Assembly (NCBI GenBank): GCA_025963725.1
Contig: JAOQAE010000002.1
Coordinates: 943,221 to 1,007,220 of the forward strand
DNA: 64,000 nucleotides
DNA from: Bacteroidota bacterium
GTDB lineage: Bacteria; Bacteroidota; Bacteroidia; 2-12-FULL-35-15
Reading direction: 5' to 3'
Below, piece by piece: positions 1 through 10,075 of this stretch; within the stretch, counting starts at the first letter, position 1, and each line of letters opens with the position of its first letter. The notes under the pieces were generated by a model. It did not search any database and had not been told where the DNA came from. It worked only from the letters and a program-made list of their open reading frames with translations. A program made the translations under genes and the position numbers.

Positions 1-369
1 GCCAAACCACCAGGTGCCGTTGCTCATTTCAAAGTAGCGCACATTCATGTGAATGATGGGCACCATCGGGTTGGAAGGATGGATGACGATGGAAACACCT
101 GTCGCATAAAAGGTCATCCCGGAGGTGTTACCTACTGCATTTTCCTTCGTTAAAAAATCAGGTACGGGGCCATGCACCGCAGAGAACAGCACACCGCCCT
201 TTTCGATCACGCTGCCATGCTGGATGATCCTGGTACGGCCGCCGCCGCCTTCCGCGCGCTGCCAGTTATCTTCAATGAACCTGCCTTTTCCGTCTTCCGC
301 CTCCAGCGCATTGCAGATATGATCCTGCAGCGACCGGAGCCATTCCGTGATCTCTTCTTTACCGGGCAT
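1..369 (-). CDS. hemF: Coproporphyrinogen III oxidase (aerobic), N-terminal 123 codons, truncated by window edge
   Basis: The reading frame stays open from an ATG at 369 to the window edge and gives the N-terminal part of oxygen-dependent coproporphyrinogen III oxidase. This enzyme decarboxylates coproporphyrinogen III to protoporphyrinogen IX in haem synthesis. Family hallmarks are visible: WQRAEGGGGRTR near residue 37, then VIHPSNPMVPIIHMNVRYF and the terminal GTWWFG. HemF enzymes run to roughly 300 residues, so more than half lies outside the window. The start lies one base past the stop of the upstream LysM gene, so the two are co-transcribed. I am sure of the family; nothing can be said of the missing C-terminus. 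Confidence 0.93.
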   Translation of the reverse strand, partial: MPGKEEITEWLRSLQDHICNALEAEDGKGRFIEDNWQRAEGGGGRTRIIQHGSVIEKGGVLFSAVHGPVPDFLTKENAVGNTSGMTFYATGVSIVIHPSNPMVPIIHMNVRYFEMSNGTWWFG

Positions 370-370
370 A

Positions 371-2065
371 TTAATTTGCTTTCACCAGTTTATAATCTTT
401 GTATTTGAGGATGTAAACGTAGCGGTTCTCAAAGCCGCTGTCGGAAGGGAATTGCGCGAAATTGAAATTGGTTTCGATGCCATTCTGCCGGTTCGCGGGA
501 AGCGTATTTAAAAATGCCTTTCCTTCCTTCTGAAGCGCAGCCAGGAAATAATAGGTAACATCGAATCCCTGGTAAGCATAATTTTCCGGCTCAGCCTTGT
601 ACCTGTCGCGATAGGTTTTGATGAACTGCTTTGCAATTACATTATCGTAATCCACAAAGTTATTGGCGGGCGTATGAAGCGAGAGGTTGTTCAGGTATTC
701 GAGATCGAGGTTATCGTAGCTGTTCCAGTTCTGGAGCCCGAACAGCACAATGTCGTGCTTCTCCTTCATTACATTGAGCTTGCTGATGAATTCGGTAACG
801 TACGACTGGTTGTTGGAAGGCAGCACAATGATATTCCTTTTCGTGGAGCTCAGGGCATTCTGCACCCCTTCTATCCTGGTCACTTCCTTCACTGAATCGG
901 CAGGCGCATGGCCTTTGCCAAGAAGCCCCTTATTGGCAGCCGTTTTAAATGCGCTGTAAAAAGCCAGCTCTTTTACATTGCCGGTATTCACCAGGATGAT
1001 GTTCTGCGTATCGAATGAATCTACAACAAAGCCGGCCATCTGCTCCAGTTGCAGCGTTGTTGATGGCGACACTTTGCATACGTAAGGATTATTGAAAAGG
1101 ATCTTGTTCACCTGTGTGAAGGGAGAAACAATAGGGATCTCATGCTCTTTCGCAAATTTTGAAAACGGAATAAAGCTGGAGCCGTACAGCGGCCCGATCA
1201 TCAGGTCCATCTCAGCCAGCTCTGGCTTTTTAAGGACGTTCAGGAGATTAAGCGAATCGCTGTCGTCAATATCATACACAAACACCTTCGCATTGAAATG
1301 CTGCTTTTTCAGTGAGTCGATCGCGAGCAATGCGCCTTCATAAAACTGCAGCGCGACGGTGGTTTTGGTGGAGAACTGCTGATCTCCCTTCACGAGCTTT
1401 TCAACATCCATGGCACCCGCTTCATTTGCATGAAAAGGGAGAAAGAAGGCGATGTTGTATTCATTCTTTTTCTCTCCTTTGTAAATCATAGCGGGAGGAA
1501 CTACCGTTGCCCTGTCGGCCGCCTCTTCCTTCACCACAGGCGTTCCGGGCAAAACAGGAGGCTTGTCGGTAACGGTTTTCACAGCAGGAGCTTCCTTCGG
1601 CTTATTATTCGGGATCTTCAGCATCTGGCCAGCCTTGAGCCCATCCTTCAGCTCCGGATTGAGCAGCTTGAGCTTTTCCGAATCAACCCCATACTGCTTT
1701 GAGATCGAATACAGGGTTTGTCCCTGTTCCACTTTATGCACGGTGTAATTGCTGGTATCTACAGTGGCTGCGGAAACTTTCTTTTTTTCAAAAGGGATCT
1801 TGAGCACCTGTCCGGGCTTTATACCATCAATGGCATCCGGATTCTCGATCACAAGATCGTTCACATCAATGCTGTAAAATTTAGCGATCGCGAAAAGGGT
1901 CTGTCCTTTTTCAACGGTATGCAGGTAATATCTAACGCCGCCGATTGTTGCCGAGCTCCGGGTTTTGTGAATGTCAGCCGATTCTTTTTCCTGCGCGAAC
2001 GAAGCTGTTCCGCACAGCAAGAGTGTGCAGAAAAAATACAGGGAACGCAGTCGCAAAAATTTCAA
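371..2065 (-). CDS. Exported LysM protein with type 1 periplasmic-binding-protein-like domain
   Basis: This 564-residue protein starts with a signal peptide (FLRLRSLYFFCTLLLCGTASFAQ). Two LysM modules follow at about residues 46-92 and 106-152, each with the GQTL..I...Y core and ending LKIP; LysM binds peptidoglycan. After a Pro/Lys/Val-rich linker, residues about 200-560 resemble the type 1 periplasmic-binding fold of branched-chain amino-acid transporters (NIAFFLPFHANEAG, then MIGPLYGSSFIPFSK). No transporter permease is adjacent, so a cell-wall-associated sensor or scaffold is as likely as a transport role. It lies between guaA (21-base gap) and hemF (1-base gap) in one operon. The architecture is recurrent in Bacteroidota but its function is not known to me. 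Confidence 0.85.
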   Translation of the reverse strand: MKFLRLRSLYFFCTLLLCGTASFAQEKESADIHKTRSSATIGGVRYYLHTVEKGQTLFAIAKFYSIDVNDLVIENPDAIDGIKPGQVLKIPFEKKKVSAATVDTSNYTVHKVEQGQTLYSISKQYGVDSEKLKLLNPELKDGLKAGQMLKIPNNKPKEAPAVKTVTDKPPVLPGTPVVKEEAADRATVVPPAMIYKGEKKNEYNIAFFLPFHANEAGAMDVEKLVKGDQQFSTKTTVALQFYEGALLAIDSLKKQHFNAKVFVYDIDDSDSLNLLNVLKKPELAEMDLMIGPLYGSSFIPFSKFAKEHEIPIVSPFTQVNKILFNNPYVCKVSPSTTLQLEQMAGFVVDSFDTQNIILVNTGNVKELAFYSAFKTAANKGLLGKGHAPADSVKEVTRIEGVQNALSSTKRNIIVLPSNNQSYVTEFISKLNVMKEKHDIVLFGLQNWNSYDNLDLEYLNNLSLHTPANNFVDYDNVIAKQFIKTYRDRYKAEPENYAYQGFDVTYYFLAALQKEGKAFLNTLPANRQNGIETNFNFAQFPSDSGFENRYVYILKYKDYKLVKAN

Positions 2066-2086
2066 GGCTTCAGATTTAAATAATAA

Positions 2087-3616
2087 TTATTCCCATTCGA
2101 TGGTTGCAGGAGGCTTGGAGCTGATATCGTACACCACCCTGTTGATCCCTTTTACCTTATTGATGATCTCATTAGAAACTTTTCCTAAAAACTCATACGG
2201 CAGGTGGCACCAGTCTGCAGTCATACCATCGGTGCTTGTTACCGCCCTTAATGCAACCGCATTTTCGTAAGTGCGCTCATCGCCCATTACGCCAACCGAC
2301 TGCACCGGTAAAAAGATAGCACCGGCCTGCCACACATCCTTATACAGGTCCGCTGATTTCAGGTTATCAATAAAAATGGAATCCACTTCCTGCAAGATCC
2401 GTACCTTTTCTGCGGTAATGTCGCCAAGGATGCGGATGGCAAGGCCGGGGCCCGGGAAAGGATGACGGCCAAGGATGGCATCATCGATCTGCAATGTTTT
2501 TCCAACTCTTCTTACTTCATCCTTAAACAATGTATTGAGGGGCTCAACAATTTTCAGCTTCATAAAATCGGGAAGGCCGCCAACGTTGTGGTGCGACTTG
2601 ATAGTAGCGGACGGCCCTTTTACGGAAACCGACTCGATCACATCGGGATAAATGGTTCCCTGCCCAAGCCATTTCACATCCTCGATGCGCTTTGATTCAT
2701 CATCAAACACATCGATGAACACTTTGCCGATGGCCTTTCTTTTTTTCTCGGGGTCGGAAATACCGGCCAGCTCTGCATAGAAGCGGTCCTTTGCATTCAC
2801 GCCTTTTACATTCAAGCCCATGTGCTTATAGGAATCAAGCACCGATTCAAATTCATTTTTCCTTAACAGCCCGTTATCTACAAAAATGCAATAGAGGTTC
2901 TTGCCGATCGCCTTGTGCAGCAATACTGCCGCTACGCTTGAATCAACACCGCCGCTTAACCCAAGCACCACTTTATCATTACCGATCTTCTGCTGCAATT
3001 CTTTCACGGTTGTTTCCACGAATGAATCGGGGGTCCAATCCTGTTTGCAGCCGCAGATCTTCACCACAAAATTTTTCAGCAATACGGCGCCCTCGGTGGA
3101 ATGATACACTTCGGGATGAAACTGGATCCCGTATGTTTGCTCACCCTTCACCTGGTAGCCTGCGAATTTCACATCCTTGGTGCTGGAAATGATCTCGTAG
3201 TTATCGGGGATCTTTGTAATGGTATCGGCATGGCTCATCCATACTTGTGAATTGTTGCTTACGCCTTTGAACAGCTCATTGTCCGCCTTTACAAAGGAAA
3301 GGTTGGCACGGCCATATTCACGGTGCTCGGATTTCAGCACTTCGCCACCGAACTTATGCGCCATGAGCTGTGCGCCGTAGCACACGCCCAACAGCGGCAG
3401 CTTGTTCTTGAAAGCGGAAAGGTCGGGGTTGGGCGCGTCACTCGCCCTTACTGAGAAAGGCGAGCCCGAGAGGATCACACCTTTTATGCTGCTTGTAATT
3501 TCCGGGATCTTGTTGAAGGGATGGATCTCGCAATATACATTCAGCTCACGCACTCTTCTTGCGATCAGCTGTGTGTACTGGGATCCGAAATCTAAAATTA
3601 ATATTGTTTCCTGCAT
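2087..3616 (-). CDS. guaA: GMP synthase (glutamine-hydrolysing)
   Basis: GuaA converts XMP, ATP and glutamine to GMP, the last step of de novo guanine nucleotide synthesis. The 509 residues match the usual length. The class I glutamine amidotransferase domain has the nucleophile Cys79 in GVCYGAQL and the His167/Glu169 pair in FHPEV. The ATP pyrophosphatase domain has the PP-loop SGGVDSS at 221-227, and the C-terminal dimerisation domain ends KPPATIEWE. It is the first gene of the guaA-LysM-hemF operon. A TAnnTTTG box lies just upstream of the start. Confidence 0.98.
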   Translation of the reverse strand: MQETILILDFGSQYTQLIARRVRELNVYCEIHPFNKIPEITSSIKGVILSGSPFSVRASDAPNPDLSAFKNKLPLLGVCYGAQLMAHKFGGEVLKSEHREYGRANLSFVKADNELFKGVSNNSQVWMSHADTITKIPDNYEIISSTKDVKFAGYQVKGEQTYGIQFHPEVYHSTEGAVLLKNFVVKICGCKQDWTPDSFVETTVKELQQKIGNDKVVLGLSGGVDSSVAAVLLHKAIGKNLYCIFVDNGLLRKNEFESVLDSYKHMGLNVKGVNAKDRFYAELAGISDPEKKRKAIGKVFIDVFDDESKRIEDVKWLGQGTIYPDVIESVSVKGPSATIKSHHNVGGLPDFMKLKIVEPLNTLFKDEVRRVGKTLQIDDAILGRHPFPGPGLAIRILGDITAEKVRILQEVDSIFIDNLKSADLYKDVWQAGAIFLPVQSVGVMGDERTYENAVALRAVTSTDGMTADWCHLPYEFLGKVSNEIINKVKGINRVVYDISSKPPATIEWE

Positions 3617-3621
3617 GCGCG

Positions 3622-3629
3622 CAAAGATA
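3622..3629 (-). promoter_or_regulatory. guaA: -7 promoter box of guaA (TATCTTTG)
   Basis: Read on the minus strand this is TATCTTTG, a match to the Bacteroidota -7 consensus TAnnTTTG, ending six bases before the guaA ATG. I see no clear TTTG -33 element. A short leader or nearly leaderless transcript is implied. Confidence 0.6.
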
Positions 3630-3721
3630 CAAAATTGGGGCGTACAGCGTATCGCTTAAGCATACATTTTAAAGCGCCCCGCCTGTTTAAAGAAAACCGT
3701 GATCAATTCAGCGTTTTTAAG

Positions 3722-3729
3722 TAAATTTG
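3722..3729 (+). promoter_or_regulatory. -7 promoter box (TAAATTTG) of the T9SS cargo gene
   Basis: TAAATTTG matches the Bacteroidota TAnnTTTG -7 consensus and ends 13 bases before the ATG at 3743. It is divergent from the guaA promoter about 95 bases away. Confidence 0.6.
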
Positions 3730-3742
3730 CAGGAAGCACAGA

Positions 3743-6700
3743 ATGAGATCCAAACCGCTGCATATACTTTTAACGCTCCTGCTGCTGAACCAGATGTTCA
3801 GCTTCGGGCAGAGCAATCCTGCACCGCAGAACCTCACCTATTCGGAGAACTTCAGCGGCCTTGCATGGGCCGCCACTGCTTATCCTACAGGATTGCAGGG
3901 CTGGCAGCTTGCCGCAACGGGAATTACCGGAGCCTTCCGAACAACCGCTCCAACCGGCGACCTTGCCCTTGTTGCATCGGGCGATGCGAGCGCTGTGGCC
4001 GGCGGCTTTTACAACTACAACGGAAAGATCGGCTTCCTGTCTTCCGGCAGCGTTGATCCCGCCCTTTGCTTTTCAATTAACACCACGGGGCTGAACGGCG
4101 TTACGGTAAGCTTCGATGCGATGACGATCAGGAACCCGCATGACGGCGGCGCAAATACGAGGATCAACGAAATGGGGCTGCAATACCGGCTCGGAACAGC
4201 GGGCGCATTTACCAATGTTACCGGCTTCACGTATCAGAACAATACAACCACTCAAACCGGCGCTGTTACAACGCCGCAAAACCTGCAATCCTTTTCCGTG
4301 CTTCTTCCTACTGCCTGCGACAACCAGGCGGTGGTGCAGGTAAGATGGGTAAGCCGCCAGGTGAGCGGCGGAGGATCCCGCCCGAGCTTTGCACTTGACA
4401 ACATTTTTGTTTCCTCCTGCACCACCAACACCAGCACCTATTATTACAGGTCGAGGCAAACAGGAAGCTGGAACACCTACAGCACCTGGGAAGCTTCCCT
4501 GAACGGCATTACCGGCTGGTCGATGGCCTGCTCCGCACCTACAAGCGCAGCCGCCGCCATCACGATCCTGAGCAGCCACACGGTCACCATCAATACAAAC
4601 GCGACAGCCCCGAACCTTACGGTGGATGGCATTCTCATCTTTGACAATACGGCAAGGACTGTAGCGGTAACGGATTATGTTACGGTTTCCTCTTCAGGCA
4701 TCTTCGTCACACAGGCTGCAGGCACGGCTACGCACAGCATGAGCATTGGCGGCGACCTTACTAACAACGGCACTTTTGATATGTCGCGGGGAGGACTAAC
4801 GCTTGTGTGCAATGTTACCTTCAACAGGAACGGCAACCAAAGCATTATGGGAACAGGCGCAACCACGCGGTTCAACTTTATTTCACTGAACATGGGAACA
4901 TCAAGCAGTAATGTGCTGGATGTATCGCCCAGCTTTTTTGCGGCGGCCACCAGCTTCCTGCACCCGTCAGCTGCGGCTTCGCCAAACGGATTGCTTAACG
5001 GCACACTGAAACTATCGGGAACATTCAGCTTCACGGGCACTTTTTTCAAATCGGGGGTGAATTACAATATTGTGTCCACTGCGGGGATCTGGATCAATAA
5101 CCCGAATGTTACGATCAACGGAACGAATGATTCCTATGATGTTTCGGGGAAATTAAAGATCAGCGCGGGAACCTTCAATGCAGGCACAGCGGTTGGTAAT
5201 GCGATCCGCCTGCTCGACGGCTCATCCATGACGGTGACGGGCGGAGCAGTGAATGTTTCCGGCCGCATCCAGGCGTACGAGTCGACCGGCGCCACTGCGC
5301 AGATCACCACCTATAACCAGAGCGGCGGCGTTGTCACCGTGTCGAAAGCCGGCGTAAACGCCACATCGATGCCTGAATTTACGCTGGATCTTCCGTCGGA
5401 CAGCCTCATCATGTCGGGCGGAACAATTATTTTCCACAGCCAGGCAAGCGTTGCCGACGACCTCCTGAACAGGGCTACCAGCGTGATCACGGGCGGGCTC
5501 ATTCAATTCGGCGAGGCGAGCACCACTACGGCAACAGCGGCAGGGTTTTATGTAGAAAGCTACAGCGCATTGCCCTCCTTATCGATCTATCCCTGCAACA
5601 GCGTAACGCGTCTTGTGCTTGCCACCAACCTTACCGTGAAGGGCAGCATCACCATCGGGAACCTCACCACGCTTAACAACCGCTGGGGAACGCTTGCGCA
5701 AACGTATAACATCACGCTCAGCGGCGACTGGATCAATAACGGAACGTTCATCAATAATGGTGTGCGAACTGTGACGTTCAATGGCAGCAGCGCGCAGAAC
5801 ATTACCGGCACATCCAGCACAACGTTCAACAGCCTTACGATCAATAATTCATCCGGTGGCGTTACCCTGCAGATGCCGGCAACCGTTAACGCCAACCTCA
5901 GCCTGAGCAATGGCTATCTCTATACGAGCGCAACCAACTTACTTTCCATGAGCGCGGGATCAGCTGTGACTGCCGTTAACAACAACAGCTTTGTGTACGG
6001 ACCGATGTCGAAAACGGGAACAACCAACTTTACATTCCCCGTGGGAAAAGACCTTGAATACAGGCCGATCGGGATCAGCTCGCTGACAGGCTCCGAAACA
6101 TTCACCGCAGAGTATTTTCATGCCGATCCTTCTATTCTCTACCCGATCGCGCTGATGGACCCGACGATCACGCATATCGACGGCTGCGAATACTGGACGC
6201 TGGAGAGGGCCGGCAGCGCGGATGCATTCGTGACACTGAGCTGGGACACCTACAGCTGCGGCGTTACTTCCCTGCCCGACCTTAGCGTTGCAAGATTTGA
6301 CGCAGGGCTTACCATGTGGAAAGATGAAGGCAACGGAGGAACCACAGGAACTACCAGCACCGGCACGATCAGCACGGCTGCACTGGTAAGCACATTCGGG
6401 CCTTTCACGCTGGCGTCCACCATTGGCGGCGGCGTAAACCCATTACCTGTTGAGCTGCTGGATTTTTCAGCCGCCTACAACGGAAGCGATGTTGACTTAC
6501 AGTGGTCGACAGCAAGCGAACTGAACAACGATCATTTCACAGTTGAACGCTCGGCAAACGGCAGCACATTTTATGAGCTGAATGAAATACCGGGCGCAGG
6601 CAACAGCACGCAAACGCTTTCTTATGCTACCGTAGATAAAGAGCCATTGAGCGGCACCTCCTATTACCGCCTGAAACAAGTGGATTTCAATGGCAATTCT

Positions 6701-6988
6701 ACTTACAGCTCCATTACAGCAATTGATATTGAAATGAGCAGCTTCGGGATTCTGTTCACCACAGAAATTAACGATGCATTAAGTATCACCTTCAATTGTA
6801 CAGGCGACAACTGTCTTGTATCTGTTGACCTTTTCGAGCTTAGCGGCAAAAAAGTGTTTTCTGCCCGGAAAAATTTATCTGAGGAACATGAAATAATTTT
6901 TCCGGCCGGTTTGCTAGCAAAGGGCATCTACCTGCTGAATGTTTCTAATGGCGAGGAACGCATTTCACGCAAGATCAACTTAAAATAA
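3743..6988 (+). CDS. Large secreted surface protein with T9SS type A sorting domain
   Basis: This 1081-residue protein has an N-terminal signal peptide ending FSFGQ and a long Thr/Ser/Asn/Gly-rich body of beta-strand-like repeats (for example SLNMGTSSSNVLDV and GDWINNGTFINNG), which suggests a filamentous or adhesive surface protein. Around residue 890 comes the segment NPLPVELLDFSA, followed by a fibronectin-like module (VERSANGSTFYEL to SYYRLKQVDFNG) that commonly precedes T9SS sorting domains. The final 80 residues carry the type A sorting signal (GIYLLNVSNGEERISRKINLK at the end). The substrate or ligand cannot be told. The next gene starts 24 bases downstream and is another T9SS cargo, so they are probably co-transcribed. 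Confidence 0.85.
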   Translation: MRSKPLHILLTLLLLNQMFSFGQSNPAPQNLTYSENFSGLAWAATAYPTGLQGWQLAATGITGAFRTTAPTGDLALVASGDASAVAGGFYNYNGKIGFLSSGSVDPALCFSINTTGLNGVTVSFDAMTIRNPHDGGANTRINEMGLQYRLGTAGAFTNVTGFTYQNNTTTQTGAVTTPQNLQSFSVLLPTACDNQAVVQVRWVSRQVSGGGSRPSFALDNIFVSSCTTNTSTYYYRSRQTGSWNTYSTWEASLNGITGWSMACSAPTSAAAAITILSSHTVTINTNATAPNLTVDGILIFDNTARTVAVTDYVTVSSSGIFVTQAAGTATHSMSIGGDLTNNGTFDMSRGGLTLVCNVTFNRNGNQSIMGTGATTRFNFISLNMGTSSSNVLDVSPSFFAAATSFLHPSAAASPNGLLNGTLKLSGTFSFTGTFFKSGVNYNIVSTAGIWINNPNVTINGTNDSYDVSGKLKISAGTFNAGTAVGNAIRLLDGSSMTVTGGAVNVSGRIQAYESTGATAQITTYNQSGGVVTVSKAGVNATSMPEFTLDLPSDSLIMSGGTIIFHSQASVADDLLNRATSVITGGLIQFGEASTTTATAAGFYVESYSALPSLSIYPCNSVTRLVLATNLTVKGSITIGNLTTLNNRWGTLAQTYNITLSGDWINNGTFINNGVRTVTFNGSSAQNITGTSSTTFNSLTINNSSGGVTLQMPATVNANLSLSNGYLYTSATNLLSMSAGSAVTAVNNNSFVYGPMSKTGTTNFTFPVGKDLEYRPIGISSLTGSETFTAEYFHADPSILYPIALMDPTITHIDGCEYWTLERAGSADAFVTLSWDTYSCGVTSLPDLSVARFDAGLTMWKDEGNGGTTGTTSTGTISTAALVSTFGPFTLASTIGGGVNPLPVELLDFSAAYNGSDVDLQWSTASELNNDHFTVERSANGSTFYELNEIPGAGNSTQTLSYATVDKEPLSGTSYYRLKQVDFNGNSTYSSITAIDIEMSSFGILFTTEINDALSITFNCTGDNCLVSVDLFELSGKKVFSARKNLSEEHEIIFPAGLLAKGIYLLNVSNGEERISRKINLK

Positions 6989-7012
6989 ACTCATCCGGGA
7001 CAACTTATCTTC

Positions 7013-8758
7013 ATGAAAAACCTTTTTATTATTTTTAGTTTCCTGCTTAGTCACAGCATTTGTTCCCAGGTTCCCGTTTTTGAATGGACAAAACGCATGG
7101 GAGGCACAGAAATGGAAATGGGGATCACTATGGTCACTGACACATTAAACAACGTATATATTGGAGGTGTATTTTCGGGCACGGTGGATTTTGATCCGGG
7201 GCCAGGCGTTTTTAATATGACGTATGCCAACCCTTCTTCTGTCGGGGGGGACGATATATTTATCACAAAACTGGATTCCACAGGTAATTTTATATGGGCA
7301 AAAAGAATCGGAGGTATTTCAAATGAACAGATCGCAGGAATGACGATTGACCCCGCGGGCAACATTTATGCGACCGGTCTTTTTTTTGATGATACTGTAG
7401 ACTTTGATCCGGGTCCCGGTGTATATAATATGGGAACTGTTCCGGAATGCCAAAACATGTTTATCTTAAAGCTGGACAGCTCAGGCAATTTTTTATGGGC
7501 TAAAAATTTTATAACGAATGGTACCACCTACAGTAATGCAATTGCTTCAGATGCTTTTGGGAATATATATACGACCGGGGAGTTTTTCGGGTCAGTAGAC
7601 TTTGACCCGGGTAGCGGTACATTCTATCTTTCTGCGACAACCAATATTTTTGAAATATTCCTGTTAAAACTTGATTCTTCCGGCAATTTTGGGTGGGCCC
7701 GACGGCTAAAAGCATCAAGCCCCTTTACCGAAAATTCCGGCAATGGCATAGCAGCAGATGCTGCAGGAAACGTTTGCATAACAGGATTTTTCCAGGAAAC
7801 GGTAGATTTTGATCCGGGAGCAGGTACCTATAATCTGACTTCTGCGCCAAGTTCCTATGCGATCTTCGTTGCCAAATACAATGCTACAGGTAACATTATG
7901 TGGGCAAGGAATATGGGAGGCAATTCAACTAACGATATGGGTCGTTCGATCACAACCGACACTGCTAATAATATATACACAACCGGAAGCTTCTATGGGA
8001 ACTGCGATTTCGATCCGGGTGGAGGCACATATATGCTCAATGCTCCTGGCACCCTGGATGTTTTTATCTCAAAGCTGGATGCTTCAGGAAACTTTGTCTG
8101 GGCAAAAAGCATATACGGAACCGGAGGGCAGGACAGGGGATCCGCAATTGCACTTGACAAGCTTGGGAATGTATATACAGCAGGAGGCTTTATATACTCA
8201 ACAGATTTTGATCCGGGCAGCGGGACAATCGAATTGGTGAGTTCAACAGGCGATGCCTTTGTTTCAAAGCTTGATTCTTACGGAAATTATTTGTGGGCGG
8301 GCTGCGCAACAAGTACAATTGGATCCTCCCCAAGCCTTGCAATCTCTATTGCACTGGACAGGTCAGGAAGTATTTACTCTACTGGTTTTTTTTATGATAC
8401 GGATTTCAACCCTTCTTCAGATACATTTCATCTCTCCTCAAATGGTTATGGAGACGTTTTTGTGATGAAGCTGAATCAACAGGGCTTGCCTACCCCTGTT
8501 ACTAATTACACGGGTAATGCGGATGACATTCAAATTTTTCCAAATCCTTTCTTATCAGAAACTGTTATCCGGTACCCAAATAGCGGACAGCCTATAACGA
8601 TGATCATAAGCGATCTTACGGGCAGGGAGATGCAAGTTATATCCTTGAACAAATCCCCTTACCTGTTCGAAAAAGAAACACTCCAGCCAGGAATCTATAT
8701 TTTGAAATTCACTAACGCAGATAAACTATCTATCAGCAAAAGAATCGTTGTGCAGTAA
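7013..8758 (+). CDS. SBBP-type beta-propeller protein with T9SS type A sorting domain
   Basis: The 581-residue product has a signal peptide (LFIIFSFLLSHSICSQ). The body is built of seven repeats of about 65 residues, each with a DFDPG-type motif (VDFDPGPGVFNM, VDFDPGPGVYNM, VDFDPGSGTFYL, VDFDPGAGTYNL, CDFDPGGGTYML, TDFDPGSGTIEL, and the degenerate TDFNPSSDTFHL) and a phrase like KLDSSGNFLWAK. This is the SBBP (beta-propeller) repeat pattern, and seven units suggest one closed seven-bladed propeller. The C-terminal 75 residues form a T9SS type A sorting domain (IFPNPFLSE to GIYILKFTN...SKRIVVQ). Codon use is more AT-rich than in the gene before it. It ends 14 bases from the convergent TPR gene. 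The function is unknown. Confidence 0.85.
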   Translation: MKNLFIIFSFLLSHSICSQVPVFEWTKRMGGTEMEMGITMVTDTLNNVYIGGVFSGTVDFDPGPGVFNMTYANPSSVGGDDIFITKLDSTGNFIWAKRIGGISNEQIAGMTIDPAGNIYATGLFFDDTVDFDPGPGVYNMGTVPECQNMFILKLDSSGNFLWAKNFITNGTTYSNAIASDAFGNIYTTGEFFGSVDFDPGSGTFYLSATTNIFEIFLLKLDSSGNFGWARRLKASSPFTENSGNGIAADAAGNVCITGFFQETVDFDPGAGTYNLTSAPSSYAIFVAKYNATGNIMWARNMGGNSTNDMGRSITTDTANNIYTTGSFYGNCDFDPGGGTYMLNAPGTLDVFISKLDASGNFVWAKSIYGTGGQDRGSAIALDKLGNVYTAGGFIYSTDFDPGSGTIELVSSTGDAFVSKLDSYGNYLWAGCATSTIGSSPSLAISIALDRSGSIYSTGFFYDTDFNPSSDTFHLSSNGYGDVFVMKLNQQGLPTPVTNYTGNADDIQIFPNPFLSETVIRYPNSGQPITMIISDLTGREMQVISLNKSPYLFEKETLQPGIYILKFTNADKLSISKRIVVQ

Positions 8759-8772
8759 TCGGCTGTCTTGAA

Positions 8773-9789
8773 TTATTTTGATCGTTCCATCGAACGCCTT
8801 GCAGGCTCATATTCCGGGTTGATGGAAAGGCAGGTCTCAAATTCAGCCGCTGCTTTTCTCGGATCTTTCATTTGCTGATAGCAAACCCCGCGGCCATAAT
8901 ACGCCTCCACATATTTGGGATCGATGTTGATGGCCCCTGTGAAATATTCCAACGCTTTGTTGTAAGCCTGTAGCTCGAGGAGATTGATCACCCCGAGGTT
9001 GTACATCGCATTTTTGTTGTTATCGAATTTCAGGAGCGTTGTATAAGTTCCGATCGCATTGTTCCAGTCCTGCACATCCTGGTAATACTTGCCCAGCGCA
9101 TACCATGCCTCCACGCTTTTCGGCTGGATGCGCAAGGCATTCCTGTAATAATCCACCGCGAGTGGATCTCTTTTTCCTGCACATAAGATCCCAAGCTGCA
9201 TATACGCATTGTAATACTGCTGGTCCTGCTCTACCGCGGTCTGCATGCTGGAAATAGCCCTGGCGGTATCCTTCAGGTCTTTGTAATTCATGCCCTTCAT
9301 GAAATAGGCCTTTGCATTGTACTGGTCGACCTTCAGCGCCTGGTTGATGTATTCGATGGACTTATCGCTTTTGTTCACGTACAGATACAGCTCTGCCAGC
9401 TTTAAGAGCGCGTCTGTATTCTTCGGGTCGAGGGTAATGGCCTTTTCAAGCGCTGTTTTGGCATTTCCCGACTGGTTCACGGAAAAATAAAGGTCGGAAA
9501 GCGTGAGGAAATAATCCGATTTTGTTGAATCGAGGTTCATCACGCGGCCCATGTCGGCAAGGCCTTCATCGAACGACCTGTTGGCGAGGTAATATTTTGC
9601 ACGCTTGTGATAAAGCCCGGGATCACTGGGATTGGAAAGGATCTCCGCGTTGATGGCCTTTAGTTCCGCAGGTGCCGAAGCTGCTGCAGAGTCGGCGGTT
9701 GCTGCCTCCCCTGATTTACCTGTTTCATTTCCGCAGGAAGCGAAGAAAAGAAGGCTGATGATAAAGGCGCTGCTGATTGTTCTGATCAT
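8773..9789 (-). CDS. TPR lipoprotein
   Basis: The 338-residue protein begins with a lipoprotein signal peptide whose lipobox is FASC at residues 16-19. A low-complexity Ala/Ser/Glu stretch follows, then about seven tetratricopeptide repeats (for example AKTALEKAITLDPKNTDALLKLAELYLY and the last one ending INPEYEPARRSMERSK, only parts quoted). TPR lipoproteins act as periplasmic or outer-membrane scaffolds. It is a monocistron between the convergent SBBP gene and the recA terminator region. A promoter-like TACCTTTA lies just upstream of the ATG on the minus strand. The partner proteins are unknown. Confidence 0.85.
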   Translation of the reverse strand: MIRTISSAFIISLLFFASCGNETGKSGEAATADSAAASAPAELKAINAEILSNPSDPGLYHKRAKYYLANRSFDEGLADMGRVMNLDSTKSDYFLTLSDLYFSVNQSGNAKTALEKAITLDPKNTDALLKLAELYLYVNKSDKSIEYINQALKVDQYNAKAYFMKGMNYKDLKDTARAISSMQTAVEQDQQYYNAYMQLGILCAGKRDPLAVDYYRNALRIQPKSVEAWYALGKYYQDVQDWNNAIGTYTTLLKFDNNKNAMYNLGVINLLELQAYNKALEYFTGAINIDPKYVEAYYGRGVCYQQMKDPRKAAAEFETCLSINPEYEPARRSMERSK

Positions 9790-9887
9790 AATTTTGTAAA
9801 GGTAAAGAAATAGTTTTTATGTGTGGCACTCTCCCGGCTGGCCAGGTCCTTGATTGTTTGCCCCTCCGGGCAAGGGCAGGATTCATA

Positions 9888-9928
9888 ACACACCCCTGCC
9901 CCTCTCAAGAGGGGAATGATCCTGCTCA
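9888..9928. repeat. Dispersed palindromic repeat (CCCCTCT/AGAGGGG type)
   Basis: The sequence ACACCCCTGCCCCTCTCAAG followed by AGGGGAATGATCCTGCT contains a short inverted repeat (CCCCTCT/AGAGGGG). A related copy near 15110-15170 shares both the ACACCCCT start and the GATCCTGCT end. Further relatives occur at 45071-45112 and 54752-54777. It lies in the 286-base gap between the TPR lipoprotein and recA. Confidence 0.6.
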
Positions 9929-9990
9929 ATCAGAGATTCCGTACATAATTTAAAAATTCAGGCGCCTCATGACAGTCAGCAATCTCTAAA

Positions 9991-10044
9991 ACAAACATCC
10001 CCAAACGCAATGCAGGAATGCATTACAGGTTGGGGATGTTTTGT
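9991..10044 (-). terminator. Probable recA terminator, long hairpin
   Basis: The arms ACAAACATCCCCAA (9991-10004) and TTGGGGATGTTTTGT (10030-10044) are complementary apart from one bulged base. The loop itself contains a smaller AATGCA/TGCATT hairpin. It lies 32 bases past the recA stop on the minus strand, and the T-containing end fits termination in that direction. Confidence 0.7.
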
Positions 10045-10075
10045 TCATCTGAAATGAACAGTGTATTTTAACTAA